Assembly (NCBI GenBank): GCA_947846985.1 | Contig: CANTUZ010000008.1 | Coordinates: 23,827,352 to 23,891,351, forward strand | Direction: 5' to 3' | Origin: Fratercula arctica | Lineage: Eukaryota; Chordata; Aves; Charadriiformes; Alcidae | DNA: 64,000 nucleotides | Shown here: positions 63,092 through 64,000 of the stretch, piece after piece | How the letters are laid out: each line of letters opens with the position of its first letter | How positions within the stretch are numbered: the stretch's first letter is position 1 | The notes under the pieces: model-generated | The model's input: the letters and a program-made list of their open reading frames with translations, nothing else | Told to the model about the DNA's origin: nothing | Database searches by the model: none | Translations under genes and position numbers: made by a program

Positions 63092-64000
63092 TGTTCCATC
63101 TCATCTGAAGGTGGAGGTTATTGCACTGATGTGGAAGGGAGCATCACAGATATGCAAGACCTGCATGAAGCAGAAGCTGCCACTTTGGGAAACATGAAGA
63201 CTGGCATACAGAGGAGACCTTCCTAGCCAGGACTTACAAGAAGCAATACAACTTTTCTTCCAAGGATGTGCCACTTTCATAAACAACGATCTTTCCAGAG
63301 AAAGGTATCATCCAGCTAATGTCACTCAGTAACCTATACAGACCACACCAGCCCTTACAGCCCAGGACCTACACACAGCCTCCTAAATTACAATCACTGT
63401 CTGCCACCCTGAGATCAATAAATGAGCAGAGATGGAGAACAAACTCTCTTAACCCCCATAAAGATGGTCTCTTCTAGTGAAGTGTTTGAGGAAGCAAATC
63501 CACTGGCTATGTTGCATCTAAGAGAAACACACATCCATAAGGATCTATTAAGCCAAGTACCATCTATCCAGTAAGCTACATGAACCAAATGAAGCACAAC
63601 ATGCTTCATTACTAGGAGAAAACAAAAAAAAAACCACAAAGACAAACAAAAAACCAAGAAGACCCACACACCTACAAGTACTTACGTAATACTAATCCAA
63701 TAAAAGATGTCAGCAGTGAAGAAAAGGACTGGATTCTATGAAACTCGGCTAAAATACATTGACTGGATATCTGAAATAATGTATACATGAATGTTTTCCT
63801 GCTCTAATACATTTGTGATTAAAAAAAAAAAAACCAAACACATTGTGATGTGTTTAGGCATACCTTCTGAATTTGTTAACAGCTTCTCAGAGTGCTTTTC
63901 AGCAAGTAAAAGTTAATATGTACTTGGAATTACCCAGCTGATTTGTCATCTCACCTTCATGTGGTTAAGCCCATCACAGAAACCAATACATATTTAACAC
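63092..64000. other. window end, no gene seen
   Basis: This is AT-rich sequence after the last CR1 copy. It has a short A-rich patch near 63621-63660 and an A-run near 63820-63832. Open frames on the minus strand (63101-63286, 63415-63669) are low in information and partly derived from the A-rich tracts. Confidence 0.55.

Overview
This looks like a 64 kb piece of a bird (sauropsid) nuclear genome, AT-rich and almost free of recognisable genes. The main evidence is the repeat content. The only interspersed repeats I can identify are CR1 LINEs ending in tandem ATTCTATG/ATTCTGTG octamers rather than poly-A. I see no L1, Alu-like SINE or recognisable LTR element. CR1 dominance at low density is typical of birds; turtles and crocodilians also carry CR1, so the assignment rests on overall sparsity.

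Layout. 1-10.1 kb is AT-rich single-copy DNA with simple repeats and one weak candidate exon (7821-7992, +). 10.1-13.5 kb is the largest element, a 5'-truncated CR1 of about 3.4 kb. It carries the end of ORF1 (an SGNH-esterase-like domain) and most of ORF2 (endonuclease plus reverse transcriptase), broken by several frameshifts, a stop codon and deletions. 14.9-15.5 kb is a second CR1 3' fragment from a different lineage. 15.5-29.0 kb is single-copy sequence with the best-supported candidate host exon (20513-20668, -) and AT-rich blocks resembling conserved regulatory DNA. 29.05-29.18 kb is a CR1 3' stub. 29.2-45.0 kb is single-copy DNA with a GC-rich, G-quadruplex-capable island at 38.8-39.06 kb. 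44.97-45.38 kb (third CR1 lineage) and 48.23-49.39 kb (CR1 with a 303-codon open RT-region frame) are further copies. 49.4-62.4 kb is single-copy DNA with one more candidate terminal exon (53068-53177, -). 62.4-63.1 kb is the last CR1 fragment.

No complete protein-coding gene, tRNA, rRNA or CRISPR array is supported. The window is most simply read as a large intron or intergenic desert. All six clear CR1 copies lie on the + strand and the best candidate exon is on the - strand, which would fit a host gene transcribed on the minus strand, but this is inference. All CR1 copies are defective. I found no convincing new biological system. The most unusual items are the CR1 catalytic-box changes, the long open RT-region frame at 48.4 kb, the splice-flanked candidate exons, and the GC-rich island.
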